Shown one piece after another: positions 49,977 to 58,433 of a DNA stretch of 64,000 nt (position 1 is its first letter; every line of letters starts with the position of its first letter). The stretch is taken from contig NZ_CP006992.1 of the NCBI RefSeq assembly GCF_001542815.1, forward strand, positions 3,229,501 to 3,293,500. The letters run 5' to 3'. The notes under the pieces were generated by a model. That model saw only the letters and a program-made list of their open reading frames with translations. It had not been told where the DNA came from and did not search any database. The position numbers and the translations under genes are program-made. The DNA comes from Methylobacterium sp. AMS5. Lineage in GTDB: Bacteria > Pseudomonadota > Alphaproteobacteria > Rhizobiales > Beijerinckiaceae.

Positions 49977-50611
49977 TTGTCCGGAGTCTTCTCCGGTGGC
50001 CGGTCCGGGGCCTTGTCGGACGGGGCAGCCGGCTTCTCGGCGACGGCGGAGGCATCCCCTTCCGGCGGAACGGCGGCACCGGTGTTCGCGGCGCCCGGGC
50101 TGGCGGCCCCGAGCACGACGATCGGATCGCCGGCCTTGTACTCGGGCGAGACGCGGACCTGATTGCGGTTGAGCTGGAGCGTGAGGCGCCCGACCTTGCC
50201 CTCGGTGGTGAACTTCAGGACGCGCCAATCCACCGCGATCTTGCGGGAGCCGACACCGAGAAAGCCGCCGAAATCGATCACCGCGGCGCGGGGCCGTCCG
50301 TCGCGGTCGATGATGACGTCGATGATCCGGCCGAGATCGTCGCCGTTCATCGCGCGGACGCTCTTGCCGAGCAGGCTCTCATAATCCTGGGTGTCGAGCA
50401 CCACCGCCGGGGTGCCGCCCCCCTGGGACGGCGTCACGGCACCATTCGCGGGTGCAGCCGGCGCCGTCGCGGGCGCTGCGGCCGGAGGCGGAGCGGTCAC
50501 GGCGGGAGGCGACGCGTCGCCGGGGGCGCCCGACGAGCCGTCCGCGGCCATGGCCGCCGTGGCGAGGAGGGCGATCGCCGGTGTCACGATCGGCCGGATC
50601 AGTCTGAGCAC
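49973..50611 (-). CDS. Exported PRC-barrel domain protein
   Basis: 212 aa from the GTG at 50611, with GAGAGG upstream. A signal peptide (VLRLIRPIVTPAIALLATAAMA) precedes a Pro/Ala-rich linker (23-70). The PRC-barrel domain (about 75-150) has DYESLLGKSVRAMNGDDLGRIIDVIIDRDGRPRAAVIDFGGFLGVGSRKIAV. The C-terminal tail is Pro/Lys-rich. PRC-barrels bind RNA or act as structural beta-barrel modules; in the periplasm the role is unclear. Coupled to the MFS gene downstream. Confidence 0.82.
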   Translation of the reverse strand: MLRLIRPIVTPAIALLATAAMAADGSSGAPGDASPPAVTAPPPAAAPATAPAAPANGAVTPSQGGGTPAVVLDTQDYESLLGKSVRAMNGDDLGRIIDVIIDRDGRPRAAVIDFGGFLGVGSRKIAVDWRVLKFTTEGKVGRLTLQLNRNQVRVSPEYKAGDPIVVLGAASPGAANTGAAVPPEGDASAVAEKPAAPSDKAPDRPPEKTPDK

Positions 50612-50920
50612 CCCTACTACCTCTCGACAGTCGAAAAAGATCCGCGAGCCGGCCTCTACGGGCCGGCGCTCCCCGGACATCATGGGGCGGGCGGACGCAT
50701 CGTCCATGCCCGGCAACCACGGCGAAGTTGTGGATGGGCCGGAAACGCCGCCCCGGCCGCTCCGACCGTGCCGCCGCAACCGGGTGGACACGGGCGACTG
50801 CCGTCTGGTTTTCGCCCAAACCCTGCCTTAGACGGATGCAGGAAATCTTAACGTTGCCGACCCTTGGCCGCCCCCAGGCCGACCCGTGGCCGGGGACGGC
50901 CGGTACGAGGACGAGATGAC

Positions 50921-51295
50921 ATGCTTAACCCGTCGAGACTCTGCGCCGCGGCGCTTCTTGCCGCGAGCCTTGGCGGCTGCCAGGCACTCGGCGGCGGCGG
51001 TGGGGTGATGCCGGAAACCGATCTCGGTCCTCCGCCCTCCGCCCGCGGCACGCTGCCCGGCCGCCCTCTGCGCAGCGCCCAGACCGACGATGACGGCCGC
51101 CCGCTGGCCGCAGCCCCGACCCGCGCCCTGGAACTGCCGAAGAACATCCGCGGCGACACCCGCACCGCCGATGATGGACCGCGCCGCATCCGCCGGGAAG
51201 AGATCGACGGCGAGACGACGTCGCGGTCCAGCTCCGGCGGCCTCGCCCCCCAGATGGGGGCGGGCGGCAGTGTCGGTCTCGGCGGCAAGTTCTGA
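50921..51295 (+). CDS. Putative lipoprotein, 124 aa
   Basis: ATG at 50921. MLNPSRLCAAALLAASLGGC is a signal peptide ending in the lipobox LGGC, so lipidation at Cys20 is likely. The mature part is low complexity: Pro/Arg/Asp-rich with a Gly/Ser-rich end (GLAPQMGAGGSVGLGGKF). Function unknown. Confidence 0.7.
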   Translation: MLNPSRLCAAALLAASLGGCQALGGGGGVMPETDLGPPPSARGTLPGRPLRSAQTDDDGRPLAAAPTRALELPKNIRGDTRTADDGPRRIRREEIDGETTSRSSSGGLAPQMGAGGSVGLGGKF

Positions 51296-51303
51296 GTCGC
51301 GAA

Positions 51304-51347
51304 GAGGGCCGTGCCAGACCTGACGGAATCAGGCTCGGCACGGCTCT
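51304..51347. terminator. Hairpin terminator between convergent genes
   Basis: AGAGGGCCGTGCC (from 51304) pairs with GGCACGGCTCT (to 51346), one GG bulge; an inner CCTGA/TCAGG stem extends it. The following stretch CCCCTGTTTT is a weak T run. Placed between two convergent genes, it can act as a shared terminator. Confidence 0.6.
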
Positions 51348-51434
51348 AAACCCCTGTTTTGACGGGCATTCCTTCGACGAACCCGTGACCGCTTCGCTGG
51401 AATGCGCTCTCTTCGTCGCAGCGGCGCCGCCGCC

Positions 51435-51875
51435 TCAGGCGGTCGGCGCCCTGCGGCCGCCCCAGTGATCGTTGAGGCGCCCGCCGAAGCCAGGATCGTC
51501 GAACGGATTTTCGCCGGGTCCCTGGGTCGGCGCGCCGTCGAGATCGGCGGGGTCGATATCGACGACGTATCCGCCGAGTTCGACCGAGTAGGTCAGCGCG
51601 TTCCAGGGCAGGGGATGGTAGTTCTCGCCAAAGCCGAGGAAGCCACCGAAGGACAGCACGGCGTAGGCGACCTGACCCGACACCTTGTCGACCATGAAAT
51701 TGTGAACGCCGCCGAGGTGACGCCCGGTGCTGTCGTAGACAGGGGTGCCCTCGACCTTATCGGAGGCGATCAACCGGGGTGTCTCGTCGGTCGCCACCCC
51801 CTCGCCGGAGGCAGGGTCCAGTTCCAGCGTCCCCGGCTTACGATAGGCCCGCTCTTCGGGCAGATCCGTCGGCAT
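51435..51875 (-). CDS. PRC-barrel protein, cytoplasmic
   Basis: 146 aa from ATG 51875 with CTGGAG just upstream; an ATG 5 codons earlier (51890) is the alternative. The PRC-barrel (about 30-105) has TPRLIASDKVEGTPVYDSTGRHLGGVHNFMVDKVSGQVAYAVLSFGGFLGFGENYHPLPW, clearly related to the exported PRC protein 0.9 kb away, and a polar tail. No signal peptide. Divergent from the SWIB gene. Confidence 0.85.
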   Translation of the reverse strand: MPTDLPEERAYRKPGTLELDPASGEGVATDETPRLIASDKVEGTPVYDSTGRHLGGVHNFMVDKVSGQVAYAVLSFGGFLGFGENYHPLPWNALTYSVELGGYVVDIDPADLDGAPTQGPGENPFDDPGFGGRLNDHWGGRRAPTA

Positions 51876-52196
51876 CCACGTCTCCAGCATGTCCCTGACA
51901 GGCCCCGGCAGGCCCGTGATCCGGGTGTCTAACGTGAATGCGAGGCGGCAAGCGCGGTTCCCGCCCCGACAGGGGAGTGGCGGCGGGATCATCGGAGCCC
52001 GGCCCGGTCGGCGCGAAAAAGTCCCTCCGGCAGTGGATTGGGCTGCGGAAAGGTCCGCTGATCTGTGGATGGATACCCCGGCGGCGCTGTTCTCCACTTG
52101 GAACGGGCGCGGCACCGCTTAGTTGTTGCTCCTCAGTGCCCCGATGCCTCGCGGCTTCGTGTCACGAATCGCCGGTCCGCAGGACGGAGGGAAACC
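51876..52196. other. Divergent promoter region, PRC-barrel/SWIB
   Basis: About 320 bp between two divergent genes, so it must hold both promoters. GC-rich left half, no additional gene, repeat or RNA recognised. Confidence 0.5.
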
Positions 52197-52529
52197 ATGG
52201 CTACCAAGACGACGGAGAAGAAGGCGGCTGCGCCCAAGAGTGCCCCGAAGAAGGAGACCGCCACGAAGGCCGCCTCCGGCACCAAGCCCAACGCGCTTCA
52301 GCAGCCCCTGAAGCCGTCTCCCGAACTCGCCGCCATCGTCGGCGACAATCCCCTGCCGCGCGGCGAAGTCGTCAGCAAGGTGTGGGAGCACATCAAGAAG
52401 CACAATCTCCAGAACCCGGAGAACAAGCGCGAGATTCTCGCCGACGACAAGCTCAAGAAGATCTTCGGCAAGGACAAGTGCTCGATGTTCGAGATGAACA
52501 AGCACCTCGCCGCACACCTCAAGTCCTGA
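52197..52529 (+). CDS. SWIB/MDM2-domain protein with basic N-terminal tail
   Basis: 110 aa, ATG at 52197 with GGAGG about 6 nt upstream. The first 33 residues are Lys/Ala/Thr-rich (histone-H1-like). Residues 34-110 are a SWIB domain: LKPSPELAAIVGDNPLPRGEVVSKVWEHIKKHNLQNPENKREILADDKLKKIF, ending FEMNKHLAAHL. SWIB domains in bacteria are found alone or on topoisomerase; this is a solitary nucleoid-type protein. Expected to bind DNA or modify chromatin structure; no direct evidence here. Confidence 0.92.
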   Translation: MATKTTEKKAAAPKSAPKKETATKAASGTKPNALQQPLKPSPELAAIVGDNPLPRGEVVSKVWEHIKKHNLQNPENKREILADDKLKKIFGKDKCSMFEMNKHLAAHLKS

Positions 52530-52618
52530 TTTGAAGGAACCGTTCGCGGGCCGTCCCTCGGAGTACGGTGCCGGTCAAGCCGGCCCCGTACGTCCGGTGG
52601 GCTCGGGAGCGGTGAGCC

Positions 52619-53410
52619 TCAGGTAATGCCGCGCAGCACGCCGCCATCGACCCGCAGGGCCGCCCCCGTGGTGGCGCTCGCGGCGGGCGTGCAGAGATAA
52701 GCGACCATATTGGCCACTTCCTCAGGCTGCGCGAGGCGCTTCAGGAGCGAAGTCGGGCGGTTCTCGGCGATGAAGGCGCGGCCCTTGGCCTCCAGATCGC
52801 CTTCGCCCCCGCCCATGGATTCGAGGAAATCCGCAACGCCCTCGGTCATGGTCGGGCCGGGAAGCACGCTGTTGACGGTGACGCCGCTGCCACCCACCGT
52901 CTCGGCGAGACCGCGGGAGACGGCGAGCTGTGCCGTCTTGGTCACGCCGTAATGGACCATCTCGGGCGGGATGTTGACGCCCGACTCGCTGGCGATGAAG
53001 ACGATCCGTCCCCAGCCGCGCTCGACCATGCCGGGACCGTAGGCCCGCGCGAGGCGGATGCCGCTCATCACGTTCACCTCGAAGAAGCGGCGCCACTCGG
53101 CATCGGCGATCTCGAAGAACGGCTTCGGCTCGAAGATGCCGGCATTGTTGATCAGGATATCGACCCGCGGCAGGGCGGCGAGGAGTTCGCCCGCCCCCTC
53201 CTCGGTGCCGACATCGCCGATGCCGGCGATGAACTCAGCCCCCGGCACCTCGCCGCGCAGTCGCGCGATGGCCGCCTCCACCCGCTCGCCGGTGCGGCCG
53301 TTGACGGCGACGTAGGCGCCGAGCCGGGCGAGTTCGCGAGCCACCGCGTAGCCGATGCCCCCGGTGGAACCGGTGACGAGGGCGCTGCGCCCCTTCAGGT
53401 CGATGTCCAT
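52619..53410 (-). CDS. Short-chain dehydrogenase/reductase
   Basis: 263 aa from ATG 53410 (GGAGG 6 nt upstream; an adjacent ATG at 53413 is the alternative). NAD(P)-binding TGSTGGIG (13-20), NNAG (88-91), catalytic S141, Y154 and K158 (YGVTK). A C-terminal AASATTGAALRVDGG ends the Rossmann fold. Substrate unknown. Confidence 0.92.
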   Translation of the reverse strand: MDIDLKGRSALVTGSTGGIGYAVARELARLGAYVAVNGRTGERVEAAIARLRGEVPGAEFIAGIGDVGTEEGAGELLAALPRVDILINNAGIFEPKPFFEIADAEWRRFFEVNVMSGIRLARAYGPGMVERGWGRIVFIASESGVNIPPEMVHYGVTKTAQLAVSRGLAETVGGSGVTVNSVLPGPTMTEGVADFLESMGGGEGDLEAKGRAFIAENRPTSLLKRLAQPEEVANMVAYLCTPAASATTGAALRVDGGVLRGIT

Positions 53411-53492
53411 CATCCGCCTCCGTTGGCCGCACTTGTCTCTGTCCCAGCGACAACGCGCGAGCCGGGCCCTGGTGCTGAGCGACGATGCGCGG

Positions 53493-54872
53493 TCAGGGCC
53501 CCGTCCGCCGCAGGCCGCTCGCCAGGGCGCCCGCCAGCGCCAGGGCGACGGCGCACCACAGGGTGACGGCGAAGGCGCCCGTCGGGCCACCGGGGACGAG
53601 GCCGAACAACACGGCGACCCAAGCCGCGCCGAGGGACTGGCCGACGAGCCGGGCGCTTGCCTGCATGCCGCTGGCGCCACCGCTGCGCTCCCGCGGTGCG
53701 CTGGTGATGATGACTTTGTTGTTGGGCGACTGGAACAGCCCGAAACCGATCCCTGAAAGCGTCAGCCGCCAGACGATGTCGAAGGTCGTGGGCGCCTCCG
53801 GCAGGAGGGCCAGCGCCGCCATGCCGACGGCGAGCAGGCCGAGACCGAAGCTGCCGAGCAGCCCCGGCGGGAAGCGGTCGGCGAGCCGGCCGGCAAAGGG
53901 CGACATCGCCGCGATGGCGAGCGGCCATGGCGTCATCAGGAAGCCGGTTCGGGTCTCCGAGAAGCCGAGAGCGTCGTGGAAGTAGAAGGGTAGGGCGACG
54001 TAGGCGATCATCTGCGCCGCGAAGGAGCAGATCGAGGCCACCATCGACAGGGCGAAGGCCGGAATCCGCAGGAGGTCGAGCGGCAGCAGCGGCGCTGCGA
54101 GCCGGATTTGGGTCCGTACGAAGACGATGCCGACCCCAACCGAGGCGGCGATTGCGGCCACGGCGAGCCCGCGGGTATCCGGATCCGCGAACGCGTCGAG
54201 ACCGACGATCAGCAGCCCGACGGTGAGGGCGTTGAGGCTCGCGCTCCGCAGGTCGAAGCGCCGGGCGGAGCGGGGCGTTCGCGGCAGCGTGCGCGCGCCG
54301 ACCGCCAGCGCGACGAGCCCGACCGGCAGGTTGACGAGGAACAGCCAGGGCCAGGCTGCGACCGAGAGGATCGCGGCGGCGACCGTCGGACCGGCGGCGG
54401 AGGCCACTGCCACGATGAGCGCGACGTTGCCGACGCCGCGCCCGATCAGCCGGCTCGGATAGATGAAGCGCACCAGAGCGATGTTGACGCTCATGATCCC
54501 GGCCGCGCCCAGCCCCTGGGCGACCCGCGCGGCGGTGAGGCTTGCAAGGTTCGGCGAGACCGCGCAGGCGAGCGAGGCGGCGGTGAAGACGGCGAGACCG
54601 CCGAGATAGACCCGGCGGTAGCCCCAGATCTCGCCCAGCGTGGCGAGCGGCAGCAGGGAGGCGGTGACCGCGATCTGGTAGGCGCTGACGACGAAGATCG
54701 CCTCGGAGGCCGGCACGTCGAGGTCGCGGGCGATCACCGGCAGGGCGACGTTGACGATCGCTCCGTCGAGCACCGCCATGGAGATGGCGAGCGCCATGGC
54801 GCAGAGCGCCAGGAGCCGCTCCCGCAGCGGCAGCCCGTCGCCGCTCCTGTCTCCGGTCTTTTGAGCCGTCAC
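53493..54872 (-). CDS. MFS multidrug efflux transporter (14-helix, DHA2/EmrB type)
   Basis: 459 aa from a GTG at 54872. About 14 helices. DHA2 motifs: LDGAIVNVALPVIARDL in helix 1, the loop GEIWGYRRVYL (motif A), RVAQGLGAAGIMSVN (motif B) and GPTVAAAILSVAAWPWLFLVNLPVG (motif C). Proton-driven drug export; substrate range unknown. No regulator or membrane-fusion partner adjacent. Confidence 0.92.
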   Translation of the reverse strand: MTAQKTGDRSGDGLPLRERLLALCAMALAISMAVLDGAIVNVALPVIARDLDVPASEAIFVVSAYQIAVTASLLPLATLGEIWGYRRVYLGGLAVFTAASLACAVSPNLASLTAARVAQGLGAAGIMSVNIALVRFIYPSRLIGRGVGNVALIVAVASAAGPTVAAAILSVAAWPWLFLVNLPVGLVALAVGARTLPRTPRSARRFDLRSASLNALTVGLLIVGLDAFADPDTRGLAVAAIAASVGVGIVFVRTQIRLAAPLLPLDLLRIPAFALSMVASICSFAAQMIAYVALPFYFHDALGFSETRTGFLMTPWPLAIAAMSPFAGRLADRFPPGLLGSFGLGLLAVGMAALALLPEAPTTFDIVWRLTLSGIGFGLFQSPNNKVIITSAPRERSGGASGMQASARLVGQSLGAAWVAVLFGLVPGGPTGAFAVTLWCAVALALAGALASGLRRTGP

Positions 54873-54979
54873 CGTCCATCTTCCGGTGCTTGCAGGCGAG
54901 CGATCCGCCCTATCTGTCTCTCACCGGAGGCTGCGCCGCGCGTTGTCGGCGTGCCGCCGGGGCAGAGCCCGCGCCGTTC

Positions 54980-55083
54980 GCGCATCGCCCCCGGAAACCG
55001 CGCCGGGGACGATGCGCGCGCGTCTTGTATCTGCATCGTCTGTTTTCGAAAGCCGGCCACCACCTTTCGGGACGATGCTCGAG
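54980..55083. repeat. Hairpin repeat family A, copy 4 (two-hairpin form, diverged)
   Basis: Hairpin 1: GCATCGCCCCCGG and CCGGGGACGATGC around an 8-nt loop. Hairpin 2: GCATCGTC and GACGATGC around CGAAAG and CTTTCG. The ends and some arms differ from the other copies. It lies between the divergent MFS and hydrolase genes. Confidence 0.82.
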
Positions 55084-55100
55084 CCGGAGACGAAGTGTCC

Positions 55101-56156
55101 ATGCGTGCCCACCCGATTTTCGCGCCGTGCCTTGCGCCGTGCCTTGCGCCGTGCCTTGCGCCTTGCCTCGCGCTTTGTCTCGCGATCGCACCGCTGCTGG
55201 CGCCCGCCGCCCATGCCGAGGAGCCGTCGCCGCTCGGCATCGGCCTCGAAGGCTTCGCCTATCCGTTTCCCGTGCGCTTCCTGCCGCTGAGCCGCGACGG
55301 CGAAGCGCAGCGCCTCGCCTACATGGATGTGCCGGCCGCCGACAACGCCAACGGACGCACGGTGCTGCTGCTGCACGGGCGCAACTTCCCGTCGAGCTAC
55401 TGGGAGCCGGTCATCCGCACCCTGTCGAACGCGGGCTACCGCGTGGTGGTCCCCGATCAGCTCGGCTTCGGCAAGTCCTCGAAACCGATCGGCTCCTTCA
55501 CCTTCGACCGGATGGCCGCCGACACCCTGGCGCTCGCCGACAGCCTGAAGATCCAGCGGTTCGACATCGTGGCGCATTCCATGGGCGGCATGCTCGCCGT
55601 GCGGATGGCCCGCAACTATCCGCAGCGGGTCAACAGCCTCGTGCTGGAAGCGCCGATCGGGCTGGAGGATTACCGCTTCACCGTCCCGCCGGTCTCCGAC
55701 GAGACCCTGATAGCCCGCGAGGCGGACTTGACCGCGGACTCCTACCGCAAGCAGTTGATGACGAGCTACGCGCTGTCGATCCCCGCCTCGGCCATCGAGC
55801 CGTTCGTGTCGATCCGCGAGCGCGTGAAGGGTTCGGGCGAGTATTCGCGCTGGCTCAGGTCGTTCGTGAACTCTTACCAGATGATCTGGGGCCAGCCGAT
55901 CGTCCACGAGATCCCGCTCGTGAAGGCGCCGACTCTGTTCATCATGGGGGCGAACGACCACAACGCCCCCGGTAAGGGCTTCGCGCCGACGGAGGTGCGC
56001 TCCACCATGGGCGACAACACGAGCCATGCGCGCGCGCTCGCCGGCCGGATGCCGAACGGAAGGGCCGAAGTCCTCAACAATGTCGGCCACCTCGTCCACA
56101 TGGAGGCGACCGAGATGTTCAACACGCTGACGCTGGAATTCCTCAACACGCACTGA
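55101..56156 (+). CDS. Exported alpha/beta hydrolase
   Basis: 351 aa, ATG 55101. A long signal peptide (1-39) is built from five four-residue units, four of them APCL. The hydrolase core (about 55-345) has the oxyanion motif LLLHGRNF (from 89), PDQLGFGKSS, nucleophile Ser160 in VAHSMGGMLA, and His330 near the end (NVGHLVH). Expected to cleave esters, epoxides or similar in the periplasm; substrate unknown. The signal peptide is tandem-repeat-encoded and so prone to length change. Confidence 0.88.
   Translation: MRAHPIFAPCLAPCLAPCLAPCLALCLAIAPLLAPAAHAEEPSPLGIGLEGFAYPFPVRFLPLSRDGEAQRLAYMDVPAADNANGRTVLLLHGRNFPSSYWEPVIRTLSNAGYRVVVPDQLGFGKSSKPIGSFTFDRMAADTLALADSLKIQRFDIVAHSMGGMLAVRMARNYPQRVNSLVLEAPIGLEDYRFTVPPVSDETLIAREADLTADSYRKQLMTSYALSIPASAIEPFVSIRERVKGSGEYSRWLRSFVNSYQMIWGQPIVHEIPLVKAPTLFIMGANDHNAPGKGFAPTEVRSTMGDNTSHARALAGRMPNGRAEVLNNVGHLVHMEATEMFNTLTLEFLNTH
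55122..55181 (+). repeat. 12-bp tandem repeat within the signal-peptide coding region
   Basis: Three perfect GCGCCGTGCCTT units (55122-55133, 55134-55145, 55146-55157) and two degenerate ones (GCGCCTTGCCTC, GCGCTTTGTCTC). In frame they encode Ala-Pro-Cys-Leu repeats. Unit changes would keep frame but alter signal length and Cys count. Confidence 0.95.
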
Positions 56157-56168
56157 TCGCTCGATCGT

Positions 56169-56273
56169 TAGAGCGCATTCCGACGAAGTGGCCACCGGTT
56201 CGTCGAAAGAATGCGCGTCAAAACAAAGAGCGGGAGACGCCGGCCTGATGCAATGAGGTCGGATACGGCTCTA
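56169..56273. repeat. Repeat family B, copy 2
   Basis: About 105 bp with terminal inverted hexamers TAGAGC and GCTCTA, aligning with 26610-26708 over most of its length (shared GCATTCCGACGAAG, TCGAAAGAATGC, CGTCAAAACAA, GATGCAATG). It starts 12 bp after the hydrolase stop. Confidence 0.9.
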
Positions 56274-56334
56274 GCGACCCATCGCCGGCCGGGGCGTTTC
56301 ACCCGGACGTGACAGCAAATCCGGAGCTTCAAAC

Positions 56335-57201
56335 ATGGATGTCGGTTTCATCGGGCTCGGCCGCATGGGCCGGGTCATGGCGGCACGGCTCGTCGCAGCG
56401 GGCCACCGGGTGCGGGTGTGGAACCGGTCGCCGGAGGCAGCCAGGGCGATCGAGGGCGCCGAGCCCGTGGCAAGCGCCGCGGAGGCCTTTGCGGGCGACG
56501 CCGCGATCACCATGCTCGCCGACGACGCGGCCCTGCGCGCCGTCACCATCGAGGGCGGGCTGCTCGATTCCGGGCAGCGGCCCGGCGTCCATGTCGGGAT
56601 GTCCACGATCTCGGTGGCACTCGCCAAGGAACTGGCGGCGGTCCACGGACGGGCGGGCGTGCCCTACATCTCCGCACCGGTCTTCGGCCGGCCGGATGCG
56701 GCGGAAAAGGGGGCCCTGAACATCATCGCCGCGGGTGACGACGCGGCGATCGCGCGGGTACAGCCGTTGTTCGACGCCATGGGCAGCAAGACCTGGCGCT
56801 TCGGCGCCGAGCCGGAGAAGGCCAACGCCGTCAAGCTCGCGGGCAACTTCATGCTGGTCTCGGCCATCGAGGCGATGGGCGAGGCGGCCGCCTTCGCCGA
56901 GGGTCACGGCATCGCCGGAGCCGACGTGTTGGAGATGCTCACCAGCACGCTGTTCGCCTCGCCGGTCTACAAGAATTACGGCGCGATGATCATGGAGGGG
57001 CGCTACGAGCCGCCGGGCTTCACCATGCGGCTCGGCCTCAAGGATGTCCGCCTCGCCTTGGCCGCGGGCGAGGCGGTCAATGTGCCGATGCCGTTCGCCA
57101 GCGTGCTGCGCGACAACCTCCTCGACGCCATCGCCCACGGCGACGGCGACAAGGATTTTGCCGGGCTCGCCACGGTGGCCGCCCGGCGCAGTGGACGGTA
57201 A
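56335..57201 (+). CDS. NAD(P)-dependent beta-hydroxyacid dehydrogenase family
   Basis: 288 aa. Cofactor motif GFIGLGRMG (4-12), substrate-binding block around APVFGRPDAAEKG and catalytic Lys167 in NAVKLAGNFM. Members include 3-hydroxyisobutyrate dehydrogenase, glyoxylate/succinic-semialdehyde reductase and tartronate semialdehyde reductase; sequence does not separate these here, and the NRSP after the second strand favours NADPH. Convergent with the GST gene, 3 bp between stops. Confidence 0.88.
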   Translation: MDVGFIGLGRMGRVMAARLVAAGHRVRVWNRSPEAARAIEGAEPVASAAEAFAGDAAITMLADDAALRAVTIEGGLLDSGQRPGVHVGMSTISVALAKELAAVHGRAGVPYISAPVFGRPDAAEKGALNIIAAGDDAAIARVQPLFDAMGSKTWRFGAEPEKANAVKLAGNFMLVSAIEAMGEAAAFAEGHGIAGADVLEMLTSTLFASPVYKNYGAMIMEGRYEPPGFTMRLGLKDVRLALAAGEAVNVPMPFASVLRDNLLDAIAHGDGDKDFAGLATVAARRSGR

Positions 57202-57204
57202 GCC

Positions 57205-57912
57205 TCAGCGCTTGGTGTTCGTCGCGGTCTGGCCGAACATCACCTTCTTCGCGTCCTCGCTCATCGGCTGGCCGTAGTGCGGGTTGGCTTCCACTGCCCG
57301 CGCATAGGCGGCTTTGGTGGCGGGGCGCTCGGCGATCGCCTCGAACCAGCGCTTCAGGTTGGGGTGGTCGTCGAGGCGCTGGCCCTGCTTCTCCCACGGC
57401 ACGATCCAGGGATAGGCCGCCATGTCGGCGATGGTGTAGTCGGCGCCCGCGACGAAGGCGCGGTCGGCGAGCCGCCGGTCGAGCACGCCGTAGAGCCGGT
57501 TGGTCTCCTTGACGTAGCGGTCGATGGCGTAGGGAATTTTCTCCGGCGCGTATTGCGAGAAGTGGTGGTTCTGGCCGAGCATCGGCCCGAGGCCGCCCAT
57601 CTGCCAGAACAGCCATTGCAGGGTCTCCGCTCGGCCGCGCAGGTCGGCAGGCAGGAAGCGCCCGGTCTTCTCCGCGAGGTAGAGCAGGATCGCGCCCGAC
57701 TCGAACAGCGAGATCGGCGCACCGCCATCGCCCGGCTCGTGATCGACGATGGCCGGCATCCGATTGTTCGGTGCGATCTTCAGGAAGGCCGGCTCGAACT
57801 GCGCGCCTTTGCCGATATCCACCGGGTGGATCGTGTAGGGGAGGCCGGCCTCCTCCAGAAACATCGTCACCTTGTGACCGTTCGGGGTCGGCCAGTAATG
57901 CAGGTCGATCAT
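57205..57912 (-). CDS. Glutathione S-transferase family (YfcG/GstB-like)
   Basis: 235 aa. Thioredoxin-like N-domain with YWPTPNGHKVTMFLEEAGLPY (Thr9/Asn11 type rather than Tyr/Ser active site), cis-Pro region NNRMPAIVDH and Glu-Ser glutathione contact in LFESGAILLYLAE. C-terminal all-helical domain. The family has disulphide-reductase activity with glutathione. ATG start. Confidence 0.9.
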   Translation of the reverse strand: MIDLHYWPTPNGHKVTMFLEEAGLPYTIHPVDIGKGAQFEPAFLKIAPNNRMPAIVDHEPGDGGAPISLFESGAILLYLAEKTGRFLPADLRGRAETLQWLFWQMGGLGPMLGQNHHFSQYAPEKIPYAIDRYVKETNRLYGVLDRRLADRAFVAGADYTIADMAAYPWIVPWEKQGQRLDDHPNLKRWFEAIAERPATKAAYARAVEANPHYGQPMSEDAKKVMFGQTATNTKR

Positions 57913-58061
57913 CGCTACGCCTTGTCTCCGCGCCCACGAGGGCGATGCCTCAGGCCTGCGGCCAAGTGGGAACGTCGAGCGATCCGATCAACCCGCCATT
58001 CCGCTGGGGGATGTCCTTTACCTTTCCGTGATGAGCTACCGGGACGCAGGGAGGGCGGTCC

Positions 58062-58277
58062 ATGGTCTCGGCAGTGTCCACGAGTTCGGCGGGCCTGAGC
58101 GCGGCGATGCAGCGCTTCGACGGGGCCGCGTCGCGCGTCGCCTCACCGCAATCCGCCGCCGAGCCGGTCACGGCCGTCACGGAGCTGGCCTCGGCCTCGC
58201 TCGGTGTTTCCATCAACACCGCCGTGCTGAAATCCTCGATCGAGACCGAGAAACGCGTCCTCGACATTCTCGTGTGA
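58062..58277 (+). CDS. Small flagellar rod/hook-like protein, 71 aa
   Basis: ATG 58062. N-terminal 30 residues (MVSAVSTSSAGLSAAMQRFDGAASRVA) look like the amphipathic helix of FlgC/FlgB-type rod proteins, and the last 25 (INTAVLKSSIETEKRVLDIL) look like the matching C-terminal helix, with the middle domain missing. Such short proteins occur near flagellar genes or alone; no flagellar genes are in this window. Family resemblance suggestive only. Confidence 0.6.
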   Translation: MVSAVSTSSAGLSAAMQRFDGAASRVASPQSAAEPVTAVTELASASLGVSINTAVLKSSIETEKRVLDILV

Positions 58278-58328
58278 CGAGCAGCGCCTTGCCGGCCGGG
58301 AGACGAGGGGGTATCTCCCTCACAGCGT

Positions 58329-58405
58329 CGGGGTGTAGCGCAGTCTGGTAGCGCATCTGCTTTGGGAGCAGAGGGTCGTAGGTTCGAATCCTATCGCCCC
58401 GACCA
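58329..58405 (+). tRNA. tRNA-Pro (anticodon TGG)
   Basis: 77 nt. Acceptor arm CGGGGTG pairs with CGCCCCG, followed by ACCA (CCA encoded). Anticodon arm TCTGC-TTTGGGA-GCAGA gives anticodon TGG at 58363-58365; T arm has GGTTCGAATCC. It sits 28 bp upstream of the NDUFS4-like gene. Confidence 0.97.
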
Positions 58406-58433
58406 TACCTTCCCCGGAGACGTCAGCCGTCCG

